From Polaromonas sp. (lineage in GTDB: Bacteria > Pseudomonadota > Gammaproteobacteria > Burkholderiales > Burkholderiaceae_C), in the NCBI GenBank assembly GCA_028292745.1, contig JAQGLT010000002.1:1-64000 (forward strand): 64,000 bases of DNA, in the 5' to 3' direction. Made by a program: the position numbers and the translations under genes. The notes under the pieces are model-generated. The model was not told where the DNA came from, ran no database searches, and was given only the letters and a program-made list of their open reading frames with translations. Numbering within the stretch: the first letter of the stretch is position 1; every line of letters starts with the position of its first letter. Below are positions 30,038-40,716 of this stretch, piece by piece.

Positions 30038-31207
30038 ATGCCCGCCTGGTCGTCATCTTGGCAATTGCCCGATCAAATTGCCGATGTCCTGCCTTCCGAG
30101 GCGCGTCATATCGAAGAACTGCGCCGTCTTTTTCTCGACACGGCCTGCAGTTATGGCTATGAGCTTGTCATGCCGCCGTTGCTGGAGCATCTGGAGTCTC
30201 TCCTGACTGGCACTGGCGAAGCCCTCGATCTTCAGACGTTCAAACTGGTGGATCAGCTTTCTGGCCGCACGCTGGGCCTGCGCGCCGATACCACGCCACA
30301 AGTGGCGCGTATTGATGCCCACCTGCTCAATCGCAATGGCGTCGCGCGCCTTTGCTACTGCGGCCCGGTTCTGCATACTCGGGCAGATCGGCCGCATGCG
30401 ACGCGGGAGCCCTTGCAGTTTGGCGCTGAAATTTATGGCCATGCGGGTCTGGAGGCCGATCTTGAGGCCCAGTGCCTTGCGCTCGACTGCCTTAAAGCGG
30501 CGGGGGTCAGCGACTTACTGGTGGACATGGCCGATGCGCGCATCGTCACCAGCTTGTTGGCTGGTGTTCAGCTTGACATTTTGACCCTGGCGCGTATCCA
30601 TGCCGCGCTTGCCGCCAAGGATGTGGGCGAACTCGATGGCTTGCTTACCAGTCTGAATGGCGGTCTTTCTTTGCCAGCGCGCGAAGGCATGAAGGCACTG
30701 CTACAGCTCTACGGTGACGAAGGCGTGCTGGTCGAGGCGAAAAAAGTGCTTCCACCTTTGCCAGGCGTTCATCAAGCGCTGCAAGATTTGCAGTGGCTGG
30801 CATCGCATGCTACCGATGTAAAGGTCAGCTTTGACTTGGCCGACCTGCGAGGCTATGCCTATTACAGCGGCACCCGTTTTGCCGTTTATGGCCAGGGCGC
30901 CGAACTTGCCCGAGGCGGTCGGTATGACGAAGTGGGTGCAGTGTTTGGCCGCAACCGGCCCGCGGCTGGTTTCAGCCTGGATTTGAAGGAACTGGTCAGT
31001 GTCCTGCCGCCACGCCCCTTGAAAACTGCGATTTGTGCGCCTTGGGGGGGAGAAGCCGCATTGCATGCAGCGATTGTCAAGCTGCGGGCAAACGGAGAGA
31101 CCGTGGCGTGTGTACTGCCCGGCCACGAGCAGGAAGTCAATGAATTCAATTGTGACCGTGAACTGGCCCTGGCGGCCGGCCTATGGGTGGTCCGGACCCG
31201 AAATTAA
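30038..31207 (+). CDS. hisZ: ATP phosphoribosyltransferase regulatory subunit HisZ
   Basis: 389 aa. Catalytically inactive class II HisRS-like protein that activates the short-form HisG for the first step of histidine synthesis. Seen: [76 protein letters not shown] with [11 protein letters not shown], and [19 protein letters not shown]. It lacks the anticodon-binding domain found in HisS at 21.2 kb. hisG is not in the window. The hisZ-purA pairing is usual in Burkholderiales. G+C rises clearly from here on. Confidence 0.95.
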   Translation: MPAWSSSWQLPDQIADVLPSEARHIEELRRLFLDTACSYGYELVMPPLLEHLESLLTGTGEALDLQTFKLVDQLSGRTLGLRADTTPQVARIDAHLLNRNGVARLCYCGPVLHTRADRPHATREPLQFGAEIYGHAGLEADLEAQCLALDCLKAAGVSDLLVDMADARIVTSLLAGVQLDILTLARIHAALAAKDVGELDGLLTSLNGGLSLPAREGMKALLQLYGDEGVLVEAKKVLPPLPGVHQALQDLQWLASHATDVKVSFDLADLRGYAYYSGTRFAVYGQGAELARGGRYDEVGAVFGRNRPAAGFSLDLKELVSVLPPRPLKTAICAPWGGEAALHAAIVKLRANGETVACVLPGHEQEVNEFNCDRELALAAGLWVVRTRN

Positions 31208-32635
<1,428 letters not shown>

Positions 32636-32637
32636 CG

Positions 32638-32707
32638 CCATCAAATCTTAGGCAAATAGGCTGTTTGCGCAATGAAACCGTGCGCCGGCAGCTATCAAAT
32701 CAGGAGC
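32638..32707 (-). repeat. Dispersed Comamonadaceae-type palindromic repeat, copy in reverse orientation
   Basis: Occupies the whole purA-phosphoribosyltransferase gap. The right end GCTATCAAATCAGGAGC (32691-32707) matches, in the same orientation, the right end of the copy at 43803-43860. The interior has a short hairpin GCGCA...TGCGC (about 32669-32687), the counterpart of the CTAGCGCAGG hairpin in the copy at 58.04 kb. The terminal AGGAGC is placed to serve as the ribosome binding site of the next gene. Confidence 0.65.
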
Positions 32708-32713
32708 AATTCC

Positions 32714-33238
32714 ATGTTGACCGAAGACGGCAAGCATCTCTACGTCAGCTATGACGAATACCACAGCCTGATTGAAAAACTGGCGATCAAGGTCCACCAG
32801 TCGGGTTGGCAGTTCGACACCATTTTGTGCCTGGCGCGCGGCGGCATGCGCCCCGGCGATATCTTGTCGCGTATTTTTGACAAGCCGCTGGCCATCATGT
32901 CCACCAGTTCCTACCGCGCCGATGCCGGGACGGTGCAGGGCAAGCTGGACATTGCACGCTTCATCACCACGCCCAAGGGCGAAATCGCGGGCAGGGTGCT
33001 GCTTGTGGACGATCTGGCGGACTCTGGCTTGACCCTGAATGCCGTGGTTCACCAGCTCCGCACCAATTTCAAGCCCATCACCGAATTGCGCAGCGCCGTC
33101 ATATGGACCAAGGGGGTTTCGGCTTTTCAGGCGGACTATTCCGTGGAAACGCTGCCGACCAACCCGTGGATTCACCAGCCGTTCGAAAGCTACGACGCCC
33201 TTACGCCCGCGCAATTGATGGACAAGTGGAAAATTTAG
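32714..33238 (+). CDS. Phosphoribosyltransferase (purine/hypoxanthine-guanine type)
   Basis: 174 aa type I PRTase. The PRPP-binding loop is RVLLVDDLADSGLTLNAVV; LCLARGGMRPGDILSRIF and TSSYRADAG also fit the family. The WTKGVSAFQADYSVETLPTNPWIHQPFE end resembles xanthine/hypoxanthine-guanine PRTases, and the position after purA suggests purine salvage. The exact substrate is not proved. The ATG at 32714 has a near-perfect AGGAGC site 6 bases upstream, within the dispersed repeat. An in-frame ATG at 32672 lies inside the repeat and is rejected. Confidence 0.9.
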   Translation: MLTEDGKHLYVSYDEYHSLIEKLAIKVHQSGWQFDTILCLARGGMRPGDILSRIFDKPLAIMSTSSYRADAGTVQGKLDIARFITTPKGEIAGRVLLVDDLADSGLTLNAVVHQLRTNFKPITELRSAVIWTKGVSAFQADYSVETLPTNPWIHQPFESYDALTPAQLMDKWKI

Positions 33239-33304
33239 CCTAAGCGTCTCAGGTCCCGTTACCGGCGTGCCAGAACACGGCCGGTTGCCCGTTAACATGG
33301 CTGG

Positions 33305-34498
33305 ATGAGCGATTTATCCACCCAGCTGATCCACCATCCCTACACGCCGCCGGCCGGTTTCGCTACCGTTCAGCCAGCCGTGCACAAGGCCTCCACCATT
33401 CTGTTCCCCAACGTGGCCGCACTGCGCAGCCGGGACTGGAAACACAAGACCGGCTACACCTACGGCCTGCACGGCACGCCGACAACCTTCACGCTGGAAG
33501 AGCGCATCGCGACGCTGGAAGGCGGGCGCTTCTGCACGCTGGTGCCAAGCGGTCTGGCTGCCGTGGTGCTGGTGGACATGGCCTTGCTGAAAGCGGGCGA
33601 TGAGGTGCTGATTCCTGACAATGCCTATGGCCCGAACAAGGCCTTCGCCCAGGCCGAACTGGCCTCCTGGGGCATTGGCTGCCAGCTCTACGACGCGATG
33701 AATCCGGCCGACCTGGCGGCCAAGCTCAATGTGAAAACCCGTCTTGTCTGGCTGGAAGCGCCCGGCTCCATCACGCTGGAGTTTCCGGACCTGCCGGCGC
33801 TGGCCGCTGCCGTCAGCGCGCATAACGAATCGTCTGCCCAGGCGCATCGCCTGGGCACTGTCACGGCCATCGACAACACCTGGGGCGCGGGCCTGGCATT
33901 CAATGCCTTTGCGCTTGGTGCCGATATTTCGGTGCAGGCGCTGACCAAATACCCGAGCGGCGGTGCGGATGTGCTGATGGGCTCGGTGGTGACGAGGCGG
34001 GAAGACCTCTACCACCTGATGCATTTTTGCCATATGCGCGTGGGCTACGGTGTGAGCGGCAATGATGCGGAACTGGTGCTGCGCGGCCTGGGCAGCATGG
34101 CCTTGCGCTATGCCGCCCAGGACACGGCCGCGCGCCAGCTGGCCGCCTGGCTTCTGGACCAGCCCCAAATCGAAACCGTGCTGCATCCGGCCCTGCCGAA
34201 TTCTCCGGGCCATGCCGAGTGGACGCGCGACTGCAATGGCGCAGCCTGCCTGTTCAGCGCGGTGTTCAAGCCCGAATTCTCTCCCATGCAGATCGACCGC
34301 TTTTGCGACAGCCTGCGGCTTTTCAGGCTGGGCTACAGCTGGGCCGGCCCGATGAGCCTGTGCGTGCCCTATGACATGCCGGCCTTGCGGGTGGCCAAAC
34401 CATGGCCGTACCAAGGCGGCTTGGTGCGGTTTTCGGTCGGCCTGGAGGCGGTGGCCGACCTGCAAGCCGATATTGCCCAGGCACTGGAAAGCCTGTGA
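33305..34498 (+). CDS. metC: Cystathionine beta-lyase
   Basis: 397 aa. PLP enzyme of the Cys/Met metabolism (trans-sulfuration) family; cleaves cystathionine to homocysteine, pyruvate and ammonia. The PLP lysine is in QALTKYPSGGADVLMG (K215). Other motifs: YTYGLHGTPTTFTLEERIA, LVPSGLAAVVLVDMALLKAGD, DNAYGPNK and AIDNTWGAG. The sequence fits the alpha-proteobacterial/beta-proteobacterial MetC group rather than cystathionine gamma-synthase, but family assignment within this superfamily from motifs alone is not certain. Confidence 0.9.
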   Translation: MSDLSTQLIHHPYTPPAGFATVQPAVHKASTILFPNVAALRSRDWKHKTGYTYGLHGTPTTFTLEERIATLEGGRFCTLVPSGLAAVVLVDMALLKAGDEVLIPDNAYGPNKAFAQAELASWGIGCQLYDAMNPADLAAKLNVKTRLVWLEAPGSITLEFPDLPALAAAVSAHNESSAQAHRLGTVTAIDNTWGAGLAFNAFALGADISVQALTKYPSGGADVLMGSVVTRREDLYHLMHFCHMRVGYGVSGNDAELVLRGLGSMALRYAAQDTAARQLAAWLLDQPQIETVLHPALPNSPGHAEWTRDCNGAACLFSAVFKPEFSPMQIDRFCDSLRLFRLGYSWAGPMSLCVPYDMPALRVAKPWPYQGGLVRFSVGLEAVADLQADIAQALESL

Positions 34499-34555
34499 CC
34501 TCGACCTGATGGCAATGCATTACAGTAAGGGTTGATTACTCACGAAAGCTAAGCT

Positions 34556-34744
34556 GTGGCAACTCCCAATTACTCCTACGAAAAGCGCCAGAAAGAGCTT
34601 GCGAAAAAGCGCAAGAAAGAAGACAAGCTCAAGCGCAAGGGCGAAGGCAGGCCTGATGAAGACTCGGCTGAAGATGGCGTGCAAGGCGCCCAGACCGGTG
34701 ACGGCGAACCGACAGGCGTACCGCCTGCCGATGCCGCATCCTGA
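34556..34744 (+). CDS. Small highly basic then acidic hypothetical protein
   Basis: 62 aa, GTG start. The N-terminal half is strongly basic (SYEKRQKELAKKRKKEDKLK) and the second half acidic and Gly/Pro-rich (GRPDEDSAEDGVQ). Similar small KRK-rich proteins occur in Burkholderiales. No function known to me; nucleic-acid binding is possible from charge alone. The weak start site and short length leave some doubt, but the coding frame ends at a natural stop just before a repeat and a bidirectional terminator, as a real gene would. Confidence 0.65.
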   Translation: MATPNYSYEKRQKELAKKRKKEDKLKRKGEGRPDEDSAEDGVQGAQTGDGEPTGVPPADAAS

Positions 34745-34804
34745 ATCGGTTTCTGCTTGAAATAGAGATAAAAAGCCTTTTACGCAAGACCACCGGGCAT
34801 AAGA

Positions 34805-34823
34805 AGCTATTAAATTTATAGCT
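34805..34823. repeat. Palindromic repeat core, AGCTAT-N7-ATAGCT
   Basis: Perfect 6-base arms (34805-34810, 34818-34823) around TAAATTT. It shares the GCTAT...ATAGC core with the repeats at 37435, 40428 and 44744, and is probably a degenerate member of the same family. Confidence 0.6.
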
Positions 34824-34832
34824 AACCGGTTA

Positions 34833-34871
34833 AAAACCCGACATTTCCTCAGCGGTGATGCCGGGTTTTTT
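34833..34871. terminator. Bidirectional Rho-independent terminator between the small basic protein and mnmH
   Basis: AAAACCCGACA pairs with TGCCGGGTTTT (one mismatch), with T-runs on both strands at the ends (six T residues on the + side, A-run on the left). It sits between convergent genes, 3 bases before the mnmH stop on the reverse strand, so it should terminate both. Confidence 0.7.
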
Positions 34872-34874
34872 GCT

Positions 34875-35933
34875 TCAAGCCGCCGCCAGCAGGGACGCGG
34901 CCAGTTCGCCCATGGCCTGCGCCGTGCGGTTGCGCGGCATCAGCACCTGCGCCGTTTCATACTGCGCGAAATTGCGCTGCATTGACTGCAGGTAACCCGG
35001 GTCGTAATGCCTGACCAGCAACTCGCGCACCACCGAGGCCACGTCGCCGCTGCGGGCACGGGCCTGCCAGTCCTGCACAGTGGCCTTGCCGCGCGCTTCG
35101 GTCAGGGCTGAAAGGCGTTCGCAGAAAAACTCGATGTCCCTGACGAAAAAATCATAGTCTTCCAGTAGCAGGCCGACCCGTTCATTCTCGGCCAGGTCCA
35201 GTCGCAGGCAGGGGCTGGCCCGCATGGCCGAGATCAGCCCGTCGGGCACCGCCACATTGCCGACCTTCTTGCTCTCGCTCTCAATATAGACCGGCCGCGC
35301 CGGATCAAAGCCGCGCAGGGCCGCCCAGATGTGGCTGTCAAAGGCTTTCTGGCTGGGCTGGGCCACGCCCGGGATCATGCCCAGCACCGAACTGCGGTGA
35401 CGGGCCAGCGCTTCAAGGTCCAGCACCTGCGCGCCTTGCTTGCAAAGCGCCTGCAGCAGCCGTGTCTTGCCCGAGCCGGTAGGCCCGCACACGACCCGGA
35501 AATGGTGCCGCTTGGCCAGCTGCGGCAGGTCGGCCACCAGGGCGGCCCTGAAGGCTTTGTACCCGCCATCGACCAGCGTGACCTTGAAACCGATCTGGTC
35601 CAGCACCAGCGCCAGCGAGCCGCTGCGCTTGCCGCCCCGCCAGCAGTACAGCAGCGGCTGCCATTCCTTGGGCTTGTCGAGCACCTCGCGCTGCAGGTGC
35701 TCGGCGATGTTCTTGGCAACCAGCGCGGCGCCCAGTTTTTTGGCCTCGAACTGGCTGATCTGCTTGTGCCGGGTGCCGACGATTTTTCTCTCATCGTCAT
35801 GCAGGCTGGGCCAGTTCACCGCCCCGGGGAGGCAGTCCTCGGCATATTCGCCCTCGGAGCGGGCATCGATGACGGCGGAGTAGGCGGCGAGCTGCACCAG
35901 GGCTTCCTGGGCGGAGATGCGTTGCAGGCTCAC
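34875..35933 (-). CDS. mnmH: tRNA 2-selenouridine/geranyl-2-thiouridine synthase MnmH (SelU)
   Basis: 352 aa. Converts 2-thiouridine to 2-selenouridine (through geranylated intermediates) at the wobble position of some tRNAs. N-terminal rhodanese domain with the active-site cysteine in LLYCWRGGKRSGS (C97); P-loop domain with CGPTGSGKTRLL (150-157). The start is a GTG at 35933 that overlaps the tesA stop by 4 bases (GTGA), implying coupling. Its presence suggests selenium use, but selD was not seen in the window. Confidence 0.94.
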   Translation of the reverse strand: MSLQRISAQEALVQLAAYSAVIDARSEGEYAEDCLPGAVNWPSLHDDERKIVGTRHKQISQFEAKKLGAALVAKNIAEHLQREVLDKPKEWQPLLYCWRGGKRSGSLALVLDQIGFKVTLVDGGYKAFRAALVADLPQLAKRHHFRVVCGPTGSGKTRLLQALCKQGAQVLDLEALARHRSSVLGMIPGVAQPSQKAFDSHIWAALRGFDPARPVYIESESKKVGNVAVPDGLISAMRASPCLRLDLAENERVGLLLEDYDFFVRDIEFFCERLSALTEARGKATVQDWQARARSGDVASVVRELLVRHYDPGYLQSMQRNFAQYETAQVLMPRNRTAQAMGELAASLLAAA

Positions 35934-36653
35934 GGGATGATTTTCTTCAGTTCGGGCCAGACATTGGCCAGCATCCTGGCTTGAGATTGCTCGTTGGGGT
36001 GGATACGGTCGGCCTGGAAATTGGCCACGGCGTTCGCCTCATCGGCAACGCCTTTGAGGAAAAAAGGCACCAGCGCTACTTTTTCAGCCTGTGCGACCTT
36101 GGGAAACAGGCCGGAAAAGGTCGTGCCGTAAGCGCCGCCATAGTTGGGTGGCACCTGCATGCCGACCAGCAGCACCTTGGCGCCCGATTTTTTCGACGCC
36201 TGGGTCATCGCCGTCAGGTTTTGTTCGGTCATGCCCAGTGGCAAGCCCCGCAGCGCATCGTTGCCGCCCAGCTCGATCACCACCACAGTGGGCCTGTGCT
36301 TGGCCAGCAGCCCCGGCAGGCGCGAACGCCCGCCGGAAGTGGTGTCGCCGCTGACACTGGCATTGACCACCCGCGCCACGCGGTTTTCGCTGGTCAGTTG
36401 TTTTTCAAGCAGCGGCACCCAGCCGGTGCCGCGCCTGAGGCCATATTCGGCGCTCAACGAATCGCCGACGATCAGGATGGTGGGCGGCTGCGATGGCACC
36501 TTGGCTTGCGCCTGCGTCTGGGCCCCTGCGGGCGTTGCCAGCGCACCGGCCATCAGCAGCGCCGCAAAGGGCTTGGCCCAGCCGTTTCGCGCTGCCGGGC
36601 CAGGCTTGCTACAGTGGGCTTCGACGGATTTAAAGTTTTTTGATAGGGATGAC

Positions 36654-36655
<2 letters not shown>
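35930..36655 (-). CDS. tesA: GDSL-type arylesterase / thioesterase TesA
   Basis: 241 aa. SGNH-fold hydrolase with an N-terminal signal peptide (about residues 1-45, ending in TPAGAQ), so periplasmic. Block I is ILIVGDSLSAEYG (nucleophile Ser66), block III is IELGGNDALRGLP, and the C-terminal DRIHPNEQ carries the Asp-His pair. The ATG at 36655 was chosen; a longer frame extends to 36913 but overlaps ybbA on the other strand. Start codons of tesA and ybbA overlap in the four bases CATG. In E. coli tesA and ybbA are also divergent neighbours. Confidence 0.93.
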
Positions 36656-37394
<739 letters not shown>

Positions 37395-37434
37395 GAAAAA
37401 ATCGACGTTTGCGCATGCTGCTATTGCGGAGTGT

Positions 37435-37451
37435 GCTATGAATTAGATAGC
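37435..37451. repeat. Palindromic repeat core, GCTAT-N7-ATAGC
   Basis: Perfect 5-base arms around GAATTAG in the ybbA-rlmB gap. Surrounding bases (GCGCATGCTGCTATTGC upstream) resemble other family members only weakly. Confidence 0.5.
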
Positions 37452-37532
37452 ATAAAGACGTGTGGGCGTTCGGGGTGGCTGCCGGTGGCGGGATTGCGGG
37501 ATGCCGGAAAATCCAGCAGCGATAATTGCCCG

Positions 37533-38330
37533 ATGTCTTCATCCCCCAAAGTTCTTTTCGGTTTCCATGCCGTTGGTGTTCGCCTCAAAACCGCGCCCAA
37601 ATCGGTGCTGGAGGTATTTTTCGACGTTTCCCGCCGCGATGCGCGCATGCGCCAGTTCACCGACCGCGTCCGTGAGGCTGGCGTCCGGCTGATTGAGTCC
37701 GACGGGCTGCGCTTGGCCAAGATGTGCGGCAGCCATGGCCACCAGGGCGTGGTGGCGCGTGTCGATGCGGTGGCGCAGGTCACGTCGCTGGATGAATTGC
37801 TTGAGCAGCTCGAAGCCGCGGGCACCGGCCAACCCCTGCTGCTGGTACTCGACGGCGTGACCGACCCGCACAATCTGGGTGCCTGCCTTCGGGTGGCGGA
37901 CGGGGCTGGTGCGCAGGCGGTGATTGCCCCCAAGGACCATGCCGCGGGCATCAATGCCACGGTCGCCAAGGTGGCCAGCGGCGCGGCGGAAACTGTGCCG
38001 TACTTCATGGTGACCAACCTGGCACGCACGCTGGGGGAACTCAAGGAGCGCAACATCTGGTGCATCGGCACCAGCGACGACGCCCCTAAAACAATTTACG
38101 ACGTGGACCTGACCGGCCCGGTGGCGTTGATTCTTGGGGCCGAGGGGGAGGGCATGCGCCAGCTTACTCGCAAGACCTGCGATGAACTGGTCAGCATTCC
38201 GATGGCTGGGGCGGTCGAAAGCCTGAATGTGTCGGTGGCCAGCGGGGTCTGCCTTTACGAGGCGTTGCGCCAGCGTCTGCGGAGCGGGCAGGCTGCCCAA
38301 ACTGAGGCTGTAGTCTCGCTGAACACGTAA
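37533..38330 (+). CDS. rlmB: 23S rRNA (guanosine-2'-O-)-methyltransferase RlmB
   Basis: 265 aa. SpoU/TrmH-type SPOUT enzyme that methylates the 2'-O of G2251. Substrate-binding N-terminal domain (VLFGFHAVGVRLKTAPKSVL), then SPOUT motifs LVLDGVTDPHNLGACLRVAD, ALILGAEGEGMRQLTRK and VSIPMAGAVESLNVSVASGV. The ATG at 37533 matches the family start (MSSSPKVLFGFHAV); an in-frame ATG at 37431 lies in the upstream repeat. Confidence 0.95.
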   Translation: MSSSPKVLFGFHAVGVRLKTAPKSVLEVFFDVSRRDARMRQFTDRVREAGVRLIESDGLRLAKMCGSHGHQGVVARVDAVAQVTSLDELLEQLEAAGTGQPLLLVLDGVTDPHNLGACLRVADGAGAQAVIAPKDHAAGINATVAKVASGAAETVPYFMVTNLARTLGELKERNIWCIGTSDDAPKTIYDVDLTGPVALILGAEGEGMRQLTRKTCDELVSIPMAGAVESLNVSVASGVCLYEALRQRLRSGQAAQTEAVVSLNT

Positions 38331-38456
38331 AAATTGGTAAATGTTACATTTGGCAAATAAAGATACATATTGTTTTTAAAGGGAAATCACTAATCGTTTT
38401 TTGGTATTTGTGCACTGTACACTGCAAAGCACTTAAAACTAAAAGGGGATTTTTAC

Positions 38457-39182
38457 ATGTATTCAGCAGACTTTTCCAGGCGCAGTTTTTTTCGCCAAGG
38501 CTGCTGCACGGCCGCCGGCCTGGCCGGTTTTGCACCTCTTCTCGCGGCGCATGCGGCAGCTGGCAAAAAGACGGATCTGACGCCCGATCAGGCACTGGAA
38601 AAGTTGAAAAAAGGCAACAGTGACTTTCTGAACGACAAGCCCGCGCTTTTGACTTTGCGCAACAGTGACCGGCGCATGGAAATTGCCCGGAGTCAAGTGC
38701 CTTTCGCGGTGCTTCTAGGGTGCTCGGACAGCCGCGTGCCGCCTGAAGTGCTGTTCAACACGGGGCTGGGCGAGCTGTTTATTGTGCGCAATGCCGGCAA
38801 TACGATCGACACGGTGGCGCTGGGCAGCCTTGAGTACGCCATTCAGGTGCTCGGGGTGCCGCTGGTGCTGGTGCTGGGCCACGAACGCTGCGGTGCAGTG
38901 GATGCTGCGGTGTCTGTCGTTGAAAAGAACGCGGTTTACCCAGGCAGCATTGGCAGGATGGTGGAGCCGATTATTCCCGCTGTTCTCAAGGCTCGTGCGA
39001 GCGGAAATTACAAGGGCGAAGAGTTGCTCGACATGTCAGTGCGCGAAAATGTAAGGCGCACCGTCGAGCGCCTTCAAAATTCAGAGCCTGGGGTGCAAGA
39101 GCCCATGCGCGCCGGCAAGCTGAAAGTGGTTGGCGCTCGGTATGACCTGGACAACGGAAAAGTGGACTTTTTCATGACCTGA
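38457..39182 (+). CDS. Beta-class carbonic anhydrase with Tat signal peptide
   Basis: 241 aa. The N-terminus has a twin-arginine motif (FSRRSFFRQGCC) and a hydrophobic segment ending in AAHAAAG, so export to the periplasm is predicted. Zinc ligands and catalytic pair are in LLGCSDSRVPPE (C89, D91, R93) and LGHERCGAV (H142, C145). Most beta carbonic anhydrases are cytoplasmic; a periplasmic one may supply bicarbonate or buffer the envelope. The 126 bases upstream are AT-rich and contain a short palindrome AAATG-TTA-CATTT at 38339-38351. A TTGnnn/TATnnn promoter could not be fixed. Confidence 0.93.
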   Translation: MYSADFSRRSFFRQGCCTAAGLAGFAPLLAAHAAAGKKTDLTPDQALEKLKKGNSDFLNDKPALLTLRNSDRRMEIARSQVPFAVLLGCSDSRVPPEVLFNTGLGELFIVRNAGNTIDTVALGSLEYAIQVLGVPLVLVLGHERCGAVDAAVSVVEKNAVYPGSIGRMVEPIIPAVLKARASGNYKGEELLDMSVRENVRRTVERLQNSEPGVQEPMRAGKLKVVGARYDLDNGKVDFFMT

Positions 39183-39190
39183 TGCAGGTT

Positions 39191-39223
39191 CTGGGCTGGT
39201 CATATCAAGCCGTACCAGCCCAG
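39191..39223. terminator. Strong hairpin between carbonic anhydrase and chromate transporter genes
   Basis: CTGGGCTGGT (39191-39200) and ACCAGCCCAG (39214-39223) are perfect 10-base arms with a 13-base loop. The hairpin spans the convergent gene ends and overlaps the last codons of the reverse-strand gene. No T-run follows, so the mode of termination is uncertain. Confidence 0.5.
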
Positions 39224-39784
39224 CAGCGCGCCAGCTCCCAGCAGCCACAGCAGGTGGATCCGGGTGCGCCACACGAGCAGGGCCGCGGTGGCTGTGAGCA
39301 GCCAGACCGGCCAGTCCTTGAGCGAATTGCCATTGGCGCTGGCCAGAATCCAGCCCGTGGCAATCAGAAGCGCCACCACGATAGGCGCCATGCCCTGCTT
39401 GAAGGCACGCACCGCCAGCAGCTCGCGGTTGCGGTGCCCCCACTGGGCAGCTGCATAAGTCAATACCGTGCTGGGCAACAAGATACCGAGCAACGACAAG
39501 AAAACGCCAAGCAATCCCGTAAGCGCACCCCCGGCGTTGAGGCCGACATTCCAGCCCAGCAGGGCAACAAACAAGACGTTCGGCCCGGGGGCCGCCTGGG
39601 CAATGGCAATCGAGGCGTTGAACTGCGCATCCGTCAGCCAATGCTGCTGCTCCACCAAAAAGCGGTGCATGTCGGGCGCAGTGGTGATGGCGCCGCCTAT
39701 CGAGAGCAGCGACAGTGTCAAGTAGTGAAAAAACAGGCTGAACCAGTCGTGCAGCCCGAACACCAGCGTGGCCGACTCGTTCAT
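39200..39784 (-). CDS. chrA: Chromate transporter, short chain (second half)
   Basis: 194 aa CHR-domain membrane protein. Five to six membrane segments; the conserved CHR motif SIGGAITTAPDMHRFLVEQQ with FNASIAIAQAAPGPNVLFVALLGW is near the N-terminus. Short-chain CHR proteins work as pairs of oppositely oriented halves, exporting chromate by analogy with ChrA. The start at 39784 overlaps the stop of the upstream half by 4 bases (ATGA). Only conserved family membership is seen; the substrate is inferred. Confidence 0.9.
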   Translation of the reverse strand: MNESATLVFGLHDWFSLFFHYLTLSLLSIGGAITTAPDMHRFLVEQQHWLTDAQFNASIAIAQAAPGPNVLFVALLGWNVGLNAGGALTGLLGVFLSLLGILLPSTVLTYAAAQWGHRNRELLAVRAFKQGMAPIVVALLIATGWILASANGNSLKDWPVWLLTATAALLVWRTRIHLLWLLGAGALLGWYGLI

Positions 39785-40362
39785 GGCTTGCGCTTGAGCC
39801 GAAGATAAGCCAGCACGCAGGCCAGGCTTCCCAGGCCGGCCAGGACATAAAACAGCGGCAGGCGCAGCAGGGCGACAGTGATAAAGCCCACCACCCCGAA
39901 GGCCACGCACAGGCCCAGTCCGAGCACGTTGTTCAGCAGGCCGCCGAAGAGTTTCAGCCCGGTCGCCGCGATCAGCCCGGCTGCCACCGCGCCCATGCCG
40001 CGCAGCGCACCAGGCATGCCAGGATGGCCAGCTACCTGGGCATGGGCCAGCGCCAGCAGCAGCACAAGAATCAGCGGCACTGTCAGCATGCCGGCCAAGG
40101 CGGCCATGGCGCCCTTCAAACCGAAATACCGCGCGCCAATCATCAGCGACAGGTTGATCACGTTCGGGCCGGGCATGATCTGCGCCACGGCCCATTCCTC
40201 GATGAACTCCTCGCGGGTCATCCAGCGCTTTTTTTCGACCATCTCGCGCTGCACCACCGCCAGCACGCCACCGAACCCCTGCAAGGCTAGAAAAGTGAAG
40301 GACAGAAACAGGTCGGTAAGCGAGCGGGGTTGCGCAAGTTCTTGCGCCGGCTGGGAATTCAT
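39781..40362 (-). CDS. chrA: Chromate transporter, short chain (first half)
   Basis: 193 aa CHR-domain membrane protein with TFLALQGFGGVLAVVQREMV, REEFIEEWAVAQIMPGPNVI and LSLMIGARYFGLKGAMAAL, the typical N-terminal CHR motifs, then further membrane segments. Together with the overlapping downstream gene it makes a two-gene, two-half transporter. No chrB-type regulator is adjacent. Confidence 0.9.
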   Translation of the reverse strand: MNSQPAQELAQPRSLTDLFLSFTFLALQGFGGVLAVVQREMVEKKRWMTREEFIEEWAVAQIMPGPNVINLSLMIGARYFGLKGAMAALAGMLTVPLILVLLLALAHAQVAGHPGMPGALRGMGAVAAGLIAATGLKLFGGLLNNVLGLGLCVAFGVVGFITVALLRLPLFYVLAGLGSLACVLAYLRLKRKP

Positions 40363-40716
40363 GGGCCAATTATCACCGTTGACATTGAAATCAGGACAGT
40401 AACCAGCAGAACAGTAAAAAATCAGTTGCTATTAAAATAATAGCTCAAAGTCGAATTGGCACATGCGCAATTGGCATAAAACATCACTAAACCGAAGTCT
40501 GTGGAACTTGTTTGCCACCTCGTCAACGCCATTCACGACACCGGCCATCGCGCACCCTTTTCGCTGTCGACAGGAGGTGGGTAGCCAGTCTGCGGTTCTC
40601 GCGCCGATGCCGGTGCCCACGAGCAGTAGGCGGGTGTGTCGCTGCGGGACTTGAATAGTGCAATGAGGCACCAAGCTAGGTTACAACCGCCCCTGCATCC
40701 AACCGGAGATAAAGCC
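40363..40716. other. Gene-free stretch between the chromate transporter and frnE-like genes
   Basis: 354 bases, no supported gene. It contains a repeat core at 40428-40444. From about 40500 to 40630 one reverse frame reads RHTRLLLVGTGIGARTADWL, faintly like an NAD-binding motif, and a forward frame also stays open, but neither has a start site or family match. It may be gene debris. Confidence 0.4.
40428..40444. repeat. Palindromic repeat core, GCTATT-N5-AATAGC
   Basis: Perfect 6-base arms in the divergent gap between chrA and the frnE-like gene. Same core as at 34805 and 44744. Confidence 0.55.

Noticed and set aside
33314-34465. 383-codon reverse frame opposite metC
   Set aside because: Antisense shadow with no family resemblance.
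39200-40369. A single 389-codon reverse frame spanning both chromate transporter genes
   Set aside because: Its first half reads out of frame with the CHR domain; the real arrangement is two overlapping short-chain genes joined by an ATGA.
40432-40674. Reverse frame with RLLLVGTGIGAR, like an NAD-binding start
   Set aside because: Only the motif-like start is suggestive; the rest does not continue as an epimerase, and there is no ribosome binding site.
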